Notes under the pieces: generated by a model | What the model saw: only the letters and a program-made list of their open reading frames with translations | The model's database searches: none | What the model was told of the DNA's origin: nothing | Part shown: one piece after another, positions 1 through 8,744 of the stretch | How the letters are laid out: every line of letters starts with the position of its first letter | Position numbering within the stretch: position 1 is the first letter of the stretch | Made by a program: the position numbers and the translations under genes | NCBI RefSeq assembly: GCF_014495685.1 | Contig: NZ_JACTVI010000027.1 | Location: forward strand, 27,410 to 91,409 | Direction of reading: 5' to 3' | Length of the DNA stretch: 64,000 nt | Source: Streptomyces sp. TRM68367 | Lineage (GTDB): Bacteria > Actinomycetota > Actinomycetes > Streptomycetales > Streptomycetaceae

Positions 1-2000
1 GGCCAGGAGTACAGGGCGAGGTCGTACTGGCCGGACGCGATGTGGTCCTTGAAGTAGCTCTCGTCGGCGACCTTGGAGATCTCGGTGCCGATACCGACCC
101 GCTTCAGCATGCGTGCGATGCGGTCGGCCACGGTGCGCAGGTTCTGCGAACCGTCCCCCGAGGGCAGTACGAAGCGGAGGGTCAGCGGCTTGCCGTCCTT
201 GGCGAGCGGCCGGTCCACGGCGCCGGCCGGTGCGGCGGTCCCCTTGGGGGCGTACGCGCCGGGCGCACCGCCCTGCGCCTTGCGCTGCTCGCCGGTGTGC
301 TGGTTCGGCTTCTTCTCCCGGTCCGCCTCGCGAGGCGCGCCTCCGGCCGCCTTGCCGTCGCCGCTCGCCTCGCCGCCGCTGCCCTCGCTGCCGCCGTCGC
401 CGGTGCTCTCGCTGCCGCTGCCGCCGTCGCCAGTGCTCTCGCTGCCGCTTTCGCCGCTGCCGTCGCCGTCGTCCTCGCCGACGATGTACGTCCCGTCGTC
501 GCCGCCCCCTGACTCCTCCTCGGACTTCCCGGAGCCCTTCTCCGAGCCCTTGCCCTTGCCGGTCTTCTCGCCCTCGGCGCCGGCCGCTTCCTCCTTCTTC
601 TGCTCCTTGATCGGCCCGCCCCGCACCCACCCGGCGTCCGCAAGCAGCGCCCGCGCCTCCTTGGTGTCCTGGCCGCCGAGCGCGCCGCTGTTGTCGGCGT
701 AGGCGGCCTGGCCGGAGAGCGCGAGGTGGCTGCCGACCGGCACCGCCGGCAGACCCAGCGGCTTCAGCACCGCCTCGGCCAGTTTCTTGCGGTCGAGGGC
801 GCGGGCCACGGCCCGGCGGACCCGCTCGTCGGCGAGCGGACCGTCGGCGCCGTTGAGGGCGAGCTGGGTGTAGGCCGGCTCCAGCGACTTGCGGACCTCG
901 AAGCCGCGCAGGGGTTGCGGCTTACGCTCGTGCGGAGAACTCGCGGAGCCCAAGGAGTCCTGGGAGCCTTTCGGATCCGCGGAGCCACCGGAGCTCTCGG
1001 AGCTCTGAGAGCCCTGTGAGCTCTCGGAGCTCTCGGAGCTCTCGGAGCTCTCGGAGCTCTCGGAGCTGCTCTGGGGTCCCTGGCTGCCGCTGGGCCCTGT
1101 GGACCTTCCGCGGCCCTCCGGCCCGGCCGCCACCGAGATGCGCCGTGCCGCCGCCGGGTCGATCTCCGCCAGGTCGATCGTGCCCTTGGCCAGCTCCGCC
1201 GACCGCTTGTCACGCGGCACCGCCCGCAGCACGATCCGCGACAGCTTCGCCGGATCACCCCACCAGCGCGGATTGCGGACGAGGGTGATCTCGTCGTCCG
1301 TGCGGTCGACCTTCTTCAGGGTGAAGGGACCGGCGGTGACCTTGAGCTTCCGGCGCGCCCCCTCGTTGAAGGAGTCCGGCGTGCCCATGACGTCCTTCGG
1401 GTACAGGGGCGAGAACAGCGACCGCCAGTCGGTGTACGGGCGCCTGAAGGTGACCTTGACCTCCAGGTCGCCCTTGCCGCGCTCGATCCGCTCGATGCGG
1501 TCGTAGCCGGCGTTGCGGGCGGTCCAGTAGGCGGTGTCCTTGCCGGACAGGGCGCGCCACTGGGCGGCGAAGTCGGCGGCGCCGATCTCCCGGCCGTCGC
1601 TCCACACGGCCTGCTGGTTGAGCTTGTACAGCACGACCTGCTTGGGCTCGGTCTCGACGACCTCTGCGGACTCCAGGAAGTCGGGGTTGCGCCCGGGGCG
1701 CCCGGCGGCGTCCAGGCGGTACATCGACGGCAGCACGGCCTGGGCGACGCGGGTGGTGGTCGCGTCGGCGTCCGACTGGAAGGTGTTCAGGGTGTCGGGC
1801 ACGGAGTCCACGGCCCAGCGCAGGGTGCCGCCGTCCGCGACCAGGGAGCGGGCGGCCGGCGCGATGTCCTGCCCGGCCAGCGGCTTGCCGGCCGGATCCT
1901 CGGACCCGCACGCGGTCAGCGCGGGCGCGGCGAGCGCCCCCGCGGTCAGAAAGGCAACCGAGCGCATGACCGCGCGCAGTCGGACGCCGTTGTGGGACAT
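1..2000 (-). CDS. ABC transporter family-5 substrate-binding lipoprotein (3' end outside window)
   Basis: Likely binds peptides or a similar solute outside the membrane and delivers it to an ABC importer. The ATG at 1998-2000 follows a GGAGG at 2010-2014. The N-terminus is a lipoprotein signal with lipobox LTAC and the mature protein starts CGSEDPAGK. The body has SBP_bac_5 features such as LRWAVDSVPDTLNTF, QAVWSDGREI and TLVRNPRWWGD. About 666 residues are visible, more than the usual 500-600 for the family. The excess is two low-complexity inserts: a Ser-Ser-Glu repeat (about residues 305-340) and a roughly 90-residue Glu/Lys/Gly/Ser/Asp-rich linker (encoded about 605-300). The family fold resumes after the linker (LTLRFVLPSGDGSQN, GQYDLALYSW). 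No permease or ATPase genes are visible, so the substrate is open. Confidence 0.85.
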   Translation of the reverse strand, partial: MSHNGVRLRAVMRSVAFLTAGALAAPALTACGSEDPAGKPLAGQDIAPAARSLVADGGTLRWAVDSVPDTLNTFQSDADATTTRVAQAVLPSMYRLDAAGRPGRNPDFLESAEVVETEPKQVVLYKLNQQAVWSDGREIGAADFAAQWRALSGKDTAYWTARNAGYDRIERIERGKGDLEVKVTFRRPYTDWRSLFSPLYPKDVMGTPDSFNEGARRKLKVTAGPFTLKKVDRTDDEITLVRNPRWWGDPAKLSRIVLRAVPRDKRSAELAKGTIDLAEIDPAAARRISVAAGPEGRGRSTGPSGSQGPQSSSESSESSESSESSESSQGSQSSESSGGSADPKGSQDSLGSASSPHERKPQPLRGFEVRKSLEPAYTQLALNGADGPLADERVRRAVARALDRKKLAEAVLKPLGLPAVPVGSHLALSGQAAYADNSGALGGQDTKEARALLADAGWVRGGPIKEQKKEEAAGAEGEKTGKGKGSEKGSGKSEEESGGGDDGTYIVGEDDGDGSGESGSESTGDGGSGSESTGDGGSEGSGGEASGDGKAAGGAPREADREKKPNQHTGEQRKAQGGAPGAYAPKGTAAPAGAVDRPLAKDGKPLTLRFVLPSGDGSQNLRTVADRIARMLKRVGIGTEISKVADESYFKDHIASGQYDLALYSW
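1018..1066 (-). repeat. 9-bp tandem repeat encoding (Ser-Ser-Glu)n
   Basis: Five direct copies of the 9-mer GAGCTCTCG lie in tandem inside the substrate-binding protein gene, with degenerate copies to the left (about 990-1012). Read on the minus strand in the gene's frame they give SSE SSE SSE. The unit length preserves frame, so copy-number change would lengthen or shorten the acidic linker without breaking the gene. Confidence 0.85.
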
Positions 2001-2342
2001 CACTGCGTACCTCCGGGAGCCGCGTCACCGATGGAGAGGGTTTATGATCACGTTTGGGGGCTTTTGGAGCTGATCAGATCTACGGCACACTGAAGAGGAA
2101 AGGGTTCAGCAACCCACGGCGACACGGCGGCACGCTGCGGGAACCCCACCCGCACGGCCCAACAAAATCGCACATGCGAGCACCTGTCGAACACTCTCAG
2201 CCCGTCCGGCACTCGTACACACCAACAGACACCAGCCAATCGGTGCACACGCCTTCCCACCGGCAGGTGTGACGCGCAACACTCGCAGGCGCATGAGCGT
2301 TGCCGCCTTGGGCCCAAGGACCCGCGGAAGTGAGGGCAAGTC
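2001..2342. other. Divergent intergenic region (substrate-binding protein / sdh operon)
   Basis: The 342 bases separate the minus-strand substrate-binding protein from the plus-strand sdh operon and must hold both promoters. The part near 2040-2110 is AT-richer than its surroundings (GTTTATGATCACG, GCTTTTGGAGCTGATCAGATC), as expected for promoter DNA. I see no convincing reading frame, and no operator I can name. Confidence 0.4.
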
Positions 2343-2645
2343 ATGTCCGTGCACGACGACCTGACATCAGTCCAGCGCAGCCTCGACGACCTGTTCCGGT
2401 CGGTGGGGCGCCTGGAGAAGCAGATCGGCAGCGGCGGCCTGGAGATGCGCCGCGTCCGCGCCGACATCAACCACCTGCGCGAAAGCGTCGAGCTGCTGCG
2501 CGAGGCGGCCGGCGAACCCGGCGAAAAGCCCGCCGCGCCCAAGCGCCCCGACCTCGTCACCATCCCCGACACGCCGTACGACCCGTCGCTGTGGACGGAC
2601 TCGGACGACGAGGGACTCGGCGCCCGCGACCGCCGCGCACCCTGA
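2343..2645 (+). CDS. Small coiled-coil protein, first gene of sdh operon
   Basis: Hypothetical protein of 100 residues. Residues about 5-60 have a heptad-like pattern (DLTSVQRSLDDLFRSVGRLEKQI, MRRVRADINHLRESVELLREA) predicting an amphipathic or coiled-coil helix. The tail is Pro-rich and acidic (TPYDPSLWTDSDDEG). The ATG is preceded by GTGAGGGCAAGTC, a fair ribosome site. It lies 42 bases upstream of the membrane-anchor gene on the same strand, so it is probably co-transcribed with succinate dehydrogenase. No catalytic motif, signal peptide or membrane segment is visible; a role in complex assembly or stability is inference from position only. Confidence 0.75.
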   Translation: MSVHDDLTSVQRSLDDLFRSVGRLEKQIGSGGLEMRRVRADINHLRESVELLREAAGEPGEKPAAPKRPDLVTIPDTPYDPSLWTDSDDEGLGARDRRAP

Positions 2646-2687
2646 GCCGAGGGCGAACCGATCCCCCAACGACGCGGGAGTCAAGAG

Positions 2688-3524
2688 TTGGCCACTGGTA
2701 CCGAACCTCCAGCCACCGAACCCCATCCCACCAGCGGCGGCGTACGGACCGCCACGCGCGCCGCGATCACCGCCCCGCACCTGCGGACCGACCGCTGGTG
2801 GCTGGCGCCCGCCGCCACCGCGGCCGGTCTGCTCGCTTTCATCGTCTACTCGACCTGGCGGGCCTTCGCCGACGCCGACTACTACGCCGCGCCGTACGTC
2901 TCGCCGTTCTACTCCCCCTGCCTGGCGGAGCGCTGCGAGCCCATGCGCGCCGGGCCCAACTGGGAGATCTTCGGCAGCTGGTGGGGCATCTCCCCCGCGA
3001 TCATCATCCTGATCTTCCCGCTCGGCTTCCGCCTGACCTGCTACTACTACCGCAAGGCCTACTACCGGGGCTTCTGGGCCTCGCCTCCGGCCTGCGCGGT
3101 GGCCGAGCCGCACAGGAAGTACACCGGCGAGACCCGCTTCCCGCTGGTCCTGCAGAACATCCACCGGTACTTCTTCTACGCGGCGATCCTCGTCGCCGCC
3201 ATCCTGACCTACGACACCGTGCTGGCCTTCCGCGACGAGAACTACGAGTGGGGCCACATGGGCCTCGGCACGCTCGTGTTCCTCGCGAACATCGTGCTGA
3301 TCTGGGCTTACACGCTGTCCTGCCACTCGTGCCGGCACATCGTCGGCGGCAAGCTCAAGAGCTTCTCCAAGCATCCCGTGCGCTACCGGATGTGGCAGTG
3401 GGTGGGCAAGCTCAACGCCCGGCACATGCTGCTCGCCTGGGCGTCGCTGGTGAGCGTGGCGCTCGCCGACTTCTACGTCTATCTCGTGGCGTCCGGTGTC
3501 TTCGACGATCCGCGCTTCTTCTGA
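2688..3524 (+). CDS. sdhC: Succinate dehydrogenase membrane-anchor (cytochrome b-type) subunit
   Basis: Anchors succinate dehydrogenase in the membrane and would carry heme and the menaquinone site. The 278-residue protein has about five hydrophobic segments: WWLAPAATAAGLLAFIVYS near residue 36, a segment near 98-118 (SPAIIILIFPLGFRLTCYYY), one near 155-180 with an IHRYF histidine, one near 188-212 ending in SCHSCRHIV, and a last near 246-270. The single long anchor followed directly by flavoprotein and Fe-S genes is the layout of the actinobacterial single-anchor class, unlike the sdhCD pair of enterobacteria. The start is TTG with GGGAGTC eight to twelve bases upstream. The flavoprotein gene follows after 25 bases. 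Heme number cannot be decided by eye. Confidence 0.85.
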   Translation: MATGTEPPATEPHPTSGGVRTATRAAITAPHLRTDRWWLAPAATAAGLLAFIVYSTWRAFADADYYAAPYVSPFYSPCLAERCEPMRAGPNWEIFGSWWGISPAIIILIFPLGFRLTCYYYRKAYYRGFWASPPACAVAEPHRKYTGETRFPLVLQNIHRYFFYAAILVAAILTYDTVLAFRDENYEWGHMGLGTLVFLANIVLIWAYTLSCHSCRHIVGGKLKSFSKHPVRYRMWQWVGKLNARHMLLAWASLVSVALADFYVYLVASGVFDDPRFF

Positions 3525-3549
3525 TGAGTCCGATGAGTGAGGCCTTTTG

Positions 3550-5496
3550 ATGTCCGTGGTCGACCGGCAGGAATGGGACGTCGTCGTGGTCGGCGCCGGC
3601 GGAGCCGGGCTGCGCGCCGCCATCGAGGCGCGCGAGCGCGGCGCCCGTACGGCCGTGATCTGCAAGTCGCTGTTCGGCAAGGCGCACACGGTGATGGCCG
3701 AGGGCGGCATCGCGGCGGCAATGGCGAACGCCAACGAGAACGACACCTGGCAGGTCCACTTCCGCGACACCCTGCGCGGCGGCAAGTTCCTCAACCAATG
3801 GCGGATGGCGGAGCTGCACGCACAGGAGGCACCGGACCGGGTGTGGGAGCTGGAGACCTGGGGCGCGCTGTTCGACCGGACCAAGGACGGGCGGATCTCG
3901 CAGCGCAACTTCGGCGGCCACGAGTACCCGCGCCTCGCGCACGTCGGCGACCGGACCGGCCTGGAGCTGATCCGCACGCTCCAGCAGAAGATCGTCGCGC
4001 TCCAGCAGGAGGACTTCAAGGAGACCGGGGACTACGAGTCCCGGCTGAAGGTCTTCCAGGAGTGCACGGTCACGCGGGTGCTGAAAGACGGGGGCAAGGT
4101 CAGCGGGGTCTTCGGGTACGCGCGCGAGTCCGGCCGTTTCTTCGTCCTCGAGGCGCCCGCCGTGGTGATCGCGACGGGCGGCATCGGCAAGTCCTTCAAG
4201 GTGACGTCGAACTCGTGGGAGTACACCGGCGACGGGCACGCGCTGGCGCTGCTGGCCGGGGCGCCCCTGCTGAACATGGAGTTCGTGCAGTTCCACCCGA
4301 CGGGCATGGTCTGGCCGCCGTCGGTGAAGGGCATCCTCGTCACCGAGTCGGTGCGCGGCGACGGGGGCGTGCTGCGCAACTCCGACGGCAAGCGGTTCAT
4401 GTTCGACTACATCCCGGACGTCTTCAAGGAGAAGTACGCCGAGACGGAGGACGAGGCCGACCGCTGGTACGAGGACCCCGACAACAACCGGCGTCCGCCC
4501 GAGCTGCTCCCCCGGGACGAGGTCGCGCGGGCGATCAACACGGAGGTGAAGGAAGGGCGCGGCTCGCCGCACGGCGGGGTCTTCCTGGATGTCTCGACGC
4601 GGATGCCGGCCGAGGTGATCAAACGGCGGCTGCCATCGATGTACCACCAGTTCAAGGAGCTGGCCGACGTCGACATCACCGCGGAGGCGATGGAGGTCGG
4701 GCCCACCTGCCACTACGTGATGGGCGGCATCGCGGTCGAGTCCGACACGGCCGCCGCCCGCGGGGTGCCGGGGCTGTACGCGGCCGGTGAGGTCGCGGGC
4801 GGCATGCACGGCTCCAACCGGCTGGGCGGCAACTCGCTGTCCGACCTGCTGGTGTTCGGGCGCCGGGCGGGCTGGCACGCGGCCGAGTACGCGACGGCCG
4901 CGGGCGGGGAACGGCCCCGGGTGGACGACGTACAGGTCGACTCGGCGGCGGCGGAGGCACTGCGGCCCTTCTCGGCCGAGGCCGGGGTGGAGGGCGAGCG
5001 GCCCGCCGAGGGCCCGCCGGAGAACCCGTACACCCTGCACCAGGAACTCCAGACGACGATGAACGACCTGGTCGGCATCATCCGCCGCGAGACCGAGATG
5101 AAGCAGGCCCTGGAGAAGCTGGCCGAGCTGCGGGTCCGGGCGCGGCGGGCCGGGGTCGAGGGGCACCGGCAGTTCAACCCGGGCTGGCACCTCGCGCTGG
5201 ACCTCAGGAACATGCTGCTGGTCAGCGAGTGCGTGGCCCGGGCCGCGCTGGAGCGCACCGAGTCGCGCGGCGGGCACACCCGTGAAGACCATCCGTCGAT
5301 GGACCGCAAGTGGCGCCGGATCAACCTGCTGTGCGCCCTGACCGACCCCACGGCCGGGCTGGCGGCGACGTATTCCGTCCGCGGCCAGATCGCCCTGGAA
5401 CGCGAGACCACCGAACCCATCCGCGCCGACCTGCTCGCCCTCTTCGACAAGGAAGAGCTGGTCAAGTACCTCGCCGAAGAGGAGCTGTACGAGTGA
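3550..5496 (+). CDS. sdhA: Succinate dehydrogenase / fumarate reductase flavoprotein subunit
   Basis: Oxidises succinate to fumarate with covalently bound FAD and passes electrons to the Fe-S subunit. The 648-residue product has the Rossmann motif VVVGAGGAGLRAA near residue 13. The GKAHTVMAEGG segment carries the FAD-linking His46. Substrate-site motifs FHPTGM and TESVRGDGG and the late FAD segment HGSNRLGGNSLSDLLVFG are present. Length and order of domains (FAD, capping, C-terminal helical) match the family. The ATG at 3550 has GAGG about eight bases upstream; a TTG at 3547 is a less likely start. It overlaps the next gene by four bases (GTGA), so the subunits are probably translationally coupled. 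Confidence 0.95.
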   Translation: MSVVDRQEWDVVVVGAGGAGLRAAIEARERGARTAVICKSLFGKAHTVMAEGGIAAAMANANENDTWQVHFRDTLRGGKFLNQWRMAELHAQEAPDRVWELETWGALFDRTKDGRISQRNFGGHEYPRLAHVGDRTGLELIRTLQQKIVALQQEDFKETGDYESRLKVFQECTVTRVLKDGGKVSGVFGYARESGRFFVLEAPAVVIATGGIGKSFKVTSNSWEYTGDGHALALLAGAPLLNMEFVQFHPTGMVWPPSVKGILVTESVRGDGGVLRNSDGKRFMFDYIPDVFKEKYAETEDEADRWYEDPDNNRRPPELLPRDEVARAINTEVKEGRGSPHGGVFLDVSTRMPAEVIKRRLPSMYHQFKELADVDITAEAMEVGPTCHYVMGGIAVESDTAAARGVPGLYAAGEVAGGMHGSNRLGGNSLSDLLVFGRRAGWHAAEYATAAGGERPRVDDVQVDSAAAEALRPFSAEAGVEGERPAEGPPENPYTLHQELQTTMNDLVGIIRRETEMKQALEKLAELRVRARRAGVEGHRQFNPGWHLALDLRNMLLVSECVARAALERTESRGGHTREDHPSMDRKWRRINLLCALTDPTAGLAATYSVRGQIALERETTEPIRADLLALFDKEELVKYLAEEELYE

Positions 5497-6269
5497 GCAG
5501 CTACGAGGCCCGCTTCAAGGTGTGGCGGGGCGATGTGCAGGGCGGCGGCCTGGAGGACTTCAGGGTCGAGGTGAACGACGGCGAGGTGGTGCTCGACATC
5601 ATCCACCGCCTCCAGGCCACCCAGGCCCCCGACCTCGCCGTGCGCTGGAACTGCAAGGCCGGCAAGTGCGGTTCGTGCTCGGCGGAGATCAACGGCCACC
5701 CCCGGCTGCTGTGCATGACGCGCATGTCGGTCTTCGACCGGGACGAGACGATCACCGTGACGCCGCTGCGCGCCTTCCCGGTCGTACGGGATCTCGTCAC
5801 GGACGTCGGCTTCAACTACACCAAGGCCAGGGAGGTGCCGTCCTTCGTGCCGCCGGCCGGGGTCGGTCCCGGCGAGTACCGGATGATGCAGGAGGACGTG
5901 GACCGGTCGCAGGAGTTCCGCAAGTGCATCGAGTGCTTCCTGTGCCAGGACACCTGCCATGTGGTGCGCGACCACGAGGAGAACAAGCAGGCGTTCGCGG
6001 GCCCGCGGTTCCTGATGCGGGTGGCCGAGCTGGACATGCACCCGCTGGACGCGGCGGCGGAGGAGGGGCTCGACCGCAAGACCACCGCCCAGGACGAGCA
6101 CGGGCTCGGCTACTGCAACATCACCAAGTGCTGCACGGAGGTCTGCCCCGAGGGCATCAAGATCACGGACAACGCGCTGATCCCGCTGAAGGAACGGGCC
6201 GTCGACCGTAAGTACGACCCGCTGGTGTGGCTCGGCTCGAAGATCAGGAGGCGTTCCTCAGCCGGCTGA
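5493..6269 (+). CDS. sdhB: Succinate dehydrogenase iron-sulfur subunit
   Basis: Carries electrons from the flavoprotein to quinone through three Fe-S clusters. The 258-residue protein has the plant-ferredoxin [2Fe-2S] motif CKAGKCGSC with the later CM cysteine (RLLC). It then has two bacterial-ferredoxin clusters, CIECFLCQDTC and CCTEVCPEGI. The start GTG at 5493 lies inside the stop region of sdhA (overlap GTGA). The C-terminus ends WLGSKIRRRSSAG. The last bases overlap, tail to tail, a decayed phosphotransferase fragment on the other strand. Confidence 0.93.
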   Translation: MSSYEARFKVWRGDVQGGGLEDFRVEVNDGEVVLDIIHRLQATQAPDLAVRWNCKAGKCGSCSAEINGHPRLLCMTRMSVFDRDETITVTPLRAFPVVRDLVTDVGFNYTKAREVPSFVPPAGVGPGEYRMMQEDVDRSQEFRKCIECFLCQDTCHVVRDHEENKQAFAGPRFLMRVAELDMHPLDAAAEEGLDRKTTAQDEHGLGYCNITKCCTEVCPEGIKITDNALIPLKERAVDRKYDPLVWLGSKIRRRSSAG

Positions 6270-6633
6270 GCGCCTCCTGGAGGTTGTGCTCGGCGCGCAG
6301 GGCTTCGTAGTGCCTGCCGAAGCGCAGGCGCAGGAACACGTGCTCCTGCTCCACGTCGAAGTACATCAGTCCCTCGATGTCGATCAGGGCCGGATGCCCG
6401 TCGGGCGTGATCAGGACGTGGTCGGCTTCTCGGTGTCGCCGCGCAGGCGCTCCACGGCATCGAGCGTGCGCCGCGGGCCGACGGCCGCGCGGGCCAGCGC
6501 TGCCCGGGCGTCGCGGGTGAGCGTCCTGCGGGTGGCGGTCACGAACCCGGTCTCCTCGGCTGTCGGCGGCGGCCCCGGACCGGCCACCGTACGCCCACCA
6601 CGACCGGAAGGTCCCCCGCTCGCGCCACGCCAT
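6244..6633 (-). pseudogene. Decayed aminoglycoside-phosphotransferase-like kinase, C-terminal remnant
   Basis: The last 60 codons (about 6244-6430) read DHVLITPDGHPALIDIEGLM followed by FLRLRFGRHYEALRAE. This is the C-lobe of Streptomyces APH-like phosphotransferases, which have a GPDHVLV...LIDIEGLMYFD segment. Upstream the frame is lost: the preceding residues in this frame are Arg/Pro/Gly-rich noise. An alternative frame (6411-6662) looks more protein-like but I do not recognise it. The HGD/HGE catalytic loop and the whole N-lobe are missing. Its 5' end abuts the start of the divergent gene at 6656. I read it as a frameshifted, truncated relic. Confidence 0.55.
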
Positions 6634-6655
6634 TCCTGCTCATACGCTCCGAAAT

Positions 6656-8683
6656 GTGACATCTCCCTCGTCCCGGAGCCGACCGCGGCGGGCCGACTCG
6701 CATATATCCGTGCGAGTGGCGCATGCCGTGCTGGGCGCTGCCGTCGGGGCGGCGTGGCTAGTGCTGCCCGCGGTGACGGAGGCGGTGGATGCGCCGGCGC
6801 CGGTCACGGGGGCCGGGCCGGTCGCGAGCGCGACGACGAACGCGCAGGACGAGACCTCCCCCGTCGACCTCATCCTCCCGGTCGCCACGCTGGGTGTGGT
6901 GGGTGTGCTGGCGGCGTACGCGTACGTACGGCGCACCCGACGGGCCCGGATCCGTACGACACCGGGCGGAGCGCCGGCCGGGCCGCCGGCGCACGGGCCT
7001 GCCGCCCTCCGTGAACTGGACGAACGGACGCGGCGGTTGCTGGTCCAGGCGGACGACTGCGTGCGCGCGAGCCGGGAGGAACTCGCCTTCGCCGAGGCCC
7101 GGTCCGGTACGGCGGCCGTGGAGCCCTTCGCGCGGGCCCTGCGAGAGGCCGAGGGTGAGCTGGCGGCGGCGTTCGGGATGCGGCAGCGGTACGACGAGGG
7201 GGTCCCCGCGGAGGAGTCGGCCCGGCGGCAGGCGCTCGCGGGGATCGTCGGGCGGTGCCAGGAGGCGGGGCGGCGGCTGGACGCGGCGGCGGCCGGGTTC
7301 GACGCGATGCGCGGGCTGGAGCAGGGGGAGGGCGTCCGGGAGGCGCTGGCGCTCGCGGAGGCGCGGTTCCGGGAGCTGACGGCGCGGACGGGGAGCGCGG
7401 AGGGTGTGCTGGCGGAGCTGGCCGAACGGTACGGGCCGTCGGCGAGCACCCCGGTCACCGGCTATGCCGAACAGGCCAAGGACCGCCTGGTGTTCGCCAC
7501 GGCCCGGCTCAACGACGCCCACCAGTCCGCAGACGCCGCCGACCACCTCCGCGCCGCCGCCCGCCTGCGCACCGCCGAGTCCGCCATCGCCCAGACAGCC
7601 ACCTTCGTCCACGCCATCGAACGCCTCGCGACCGAACTGTCCGAGGCGACGGAACTGATACCGGCCGCGTTGACCGGGGCGGAGGTGGAGGTGGCGGGGG
7701 CGCGGGAGCGGTTGGCGTGGGCGGTAGAGGTGGCGGCGGCCGGGGCTTCGGGGGTGGTGCTGGAGGGGGGCGGGTCCGCGGGGGCGGGGGTGGCGGGCTC
7801 GGCTGAGGAGACGGTGGGAGGCGGCGCAGGGGTGGCTGGTGCGGCGGAGAAGACGACGGCAGGCGGAGCGGGGGTAGCGGGTGCGGCTGAGGCACCGGTC
7901 GGAGGCGACGGAGGCGTGCCGGGCGCGGCTGACGAGACGCTTGGAGGCGACGGAGGCGTGCCGGGTACGGCGCGGGAGGCGGTCGAGGGCAGCCGGGGTT
8001 TGCGGGGTCCGGCGCCCGTGGCGGGGGCGGATCAGGGGACGGCGAGAGGCGCGGCGGGGATGACCGGCCCAGCTCCGGGAGCCGTCGAGGGCAGTCGGAG
8101 TATGCCGGGTCCGGCGGCCGTGGCGGGGGCGGTGGATGTGCCCCTGGGTGAGTTGCGGGCGCGGGTGGTGCATGCCGACTTCGCGCTGGGAAGCGTGCGG
8201 GAGGAGGTCGTCGGTGGGGTGTACGACCCGCTCGATGTGCTGCGGCGGATTGTGCGGGCGGTGGAGCCGCTGGCCACGGGGCGGGCCGCGGTGGTGCCGG
8301 TCGCCGGGGTGCTCGTCGCCCGGAGCGCCGTTGCCGCCGCGTCCGACTACGTCACGACCCATCGGGGCGCGGTGGGGGCCACGGCCCGTACGCGGCTGGC
8401 GGAGGCACAGCGACTGCTCGGCACCGAGCCGGTCGAGGCGTCCACCGCCGACGCCCTCGCCCGGCAGGCCCGCGAGCTGGCCGAACAGGACGTACGGCTG
8501 CACGGCACCCCGGTCGTGGGCCCGGCCGAGCACGCGAGCGGCATCGGCGGGGCCGTCCTCGGCGGCATCCTCCTGACCGGAACGCCGACGGACGGCGGGC
8601 CGGCCGCGTCCGGCTCCCTCGCACCGCCTTCCTACGGCGGCCCGGACACCCGGACCCGCCGGGGAACACCTCCGCCGCACTGA
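6656..8683 (+). CDS. Membrane-anchored coiled-coil protein (TPM-protein relative lacking the TPM domain)
   Basis: A 675-residue protein starting at GTG 6656. A hydrophobic segment (AHAVLGAAVGAAWLVLPAVT, residues 22-42) and a second transmembrane segment (VDLILPVATLGVVGVLAAYAYV, about 70-92) are followed by Arg-rich residues. Then come long Ala/Glu/Arg-rich helical regions (about 115-345 and 490-640). The helical part resembles the C-terminal half of Streptomyces TPM-domain membrane proteins (LLVQADDCVRASREELAFAEA, AKDRLVFATARLNDA). The N-terminal TPM phosphatase-like domain of those proteins is absent. Between the helical parts, residues about 350-485 are Gly/Ala/Pro-rich degenerate repeats of the type AGGAGVAGAAE and GDGGVPGAADE. 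Function unknown. Confidence 0.7.
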   Translation: MTSPSSRSRPRRADSHISVRVAHAVLGAAVGAAWLVLPAVTEAVDAPAPVTGAGPVASATTNAQDETSPVDLILPVATLGVVGVLAAYAYVRRTRRARIRTTPGGAPAGPPAHGPAALRELDERTRRLLVQADDCVRASREELAFAEARSGTAAVEPFARALREAEGELAAAFGMRQRYDEGVPAEESARRQALAGIVGRCQEAGRRLDAAAAGFDAMRGLEQGEGVREALALAEARFRELTARTGSAEGVLAELAERYGPSASTPVTGYAEQAKDRLVFATARLNDAHQSADAADHLRAAARLRTAESAIAQTATFVHAIERLATELSEATELIPAALTGAEVEVAGARERLAWAVEVAAAGASGVVLEGGGSAGAGVAGSAEETVGGGAGVAGAAEKTTAGGAGVAGAAEAPVGGDGGVPGAADETLGGDGGVPGTAREAVEGSRGLRGPAPVAGADQGTARGAAGMTGPAPGAVEGSRSMPGPAAVAGAVDVPLGELRARVVHADFALGSVREEVVGGVYDPLDVLRRIVRAVEPLATGRAAVVPVAGVLVARSAVAAASDYVTTHRGAVGATARTRLAEAQRLLGTEPVEASTADALARQARELAEQDVRLHGTPVVGPAEHASGIGGAVLGGILLTGTPTDGGPAASGSLAPPSYGGPDTRTRRGTPPPH

Positions 8684-8744
8684 GCCCTGCGGCCCTGTCG
8701 CCCGGAAGCCCCGCACCCGGCCCGCATGGCCTCCCCCTGCCGCC

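Noticed and set aside
2367..5292. Two long minus-strand open frames (2367-4019 and 3412-5292)
   Set aside because: They lie antisense to the sdh operon, read as Arg/Gly/His-rich low-complexity and carry no family motifs.
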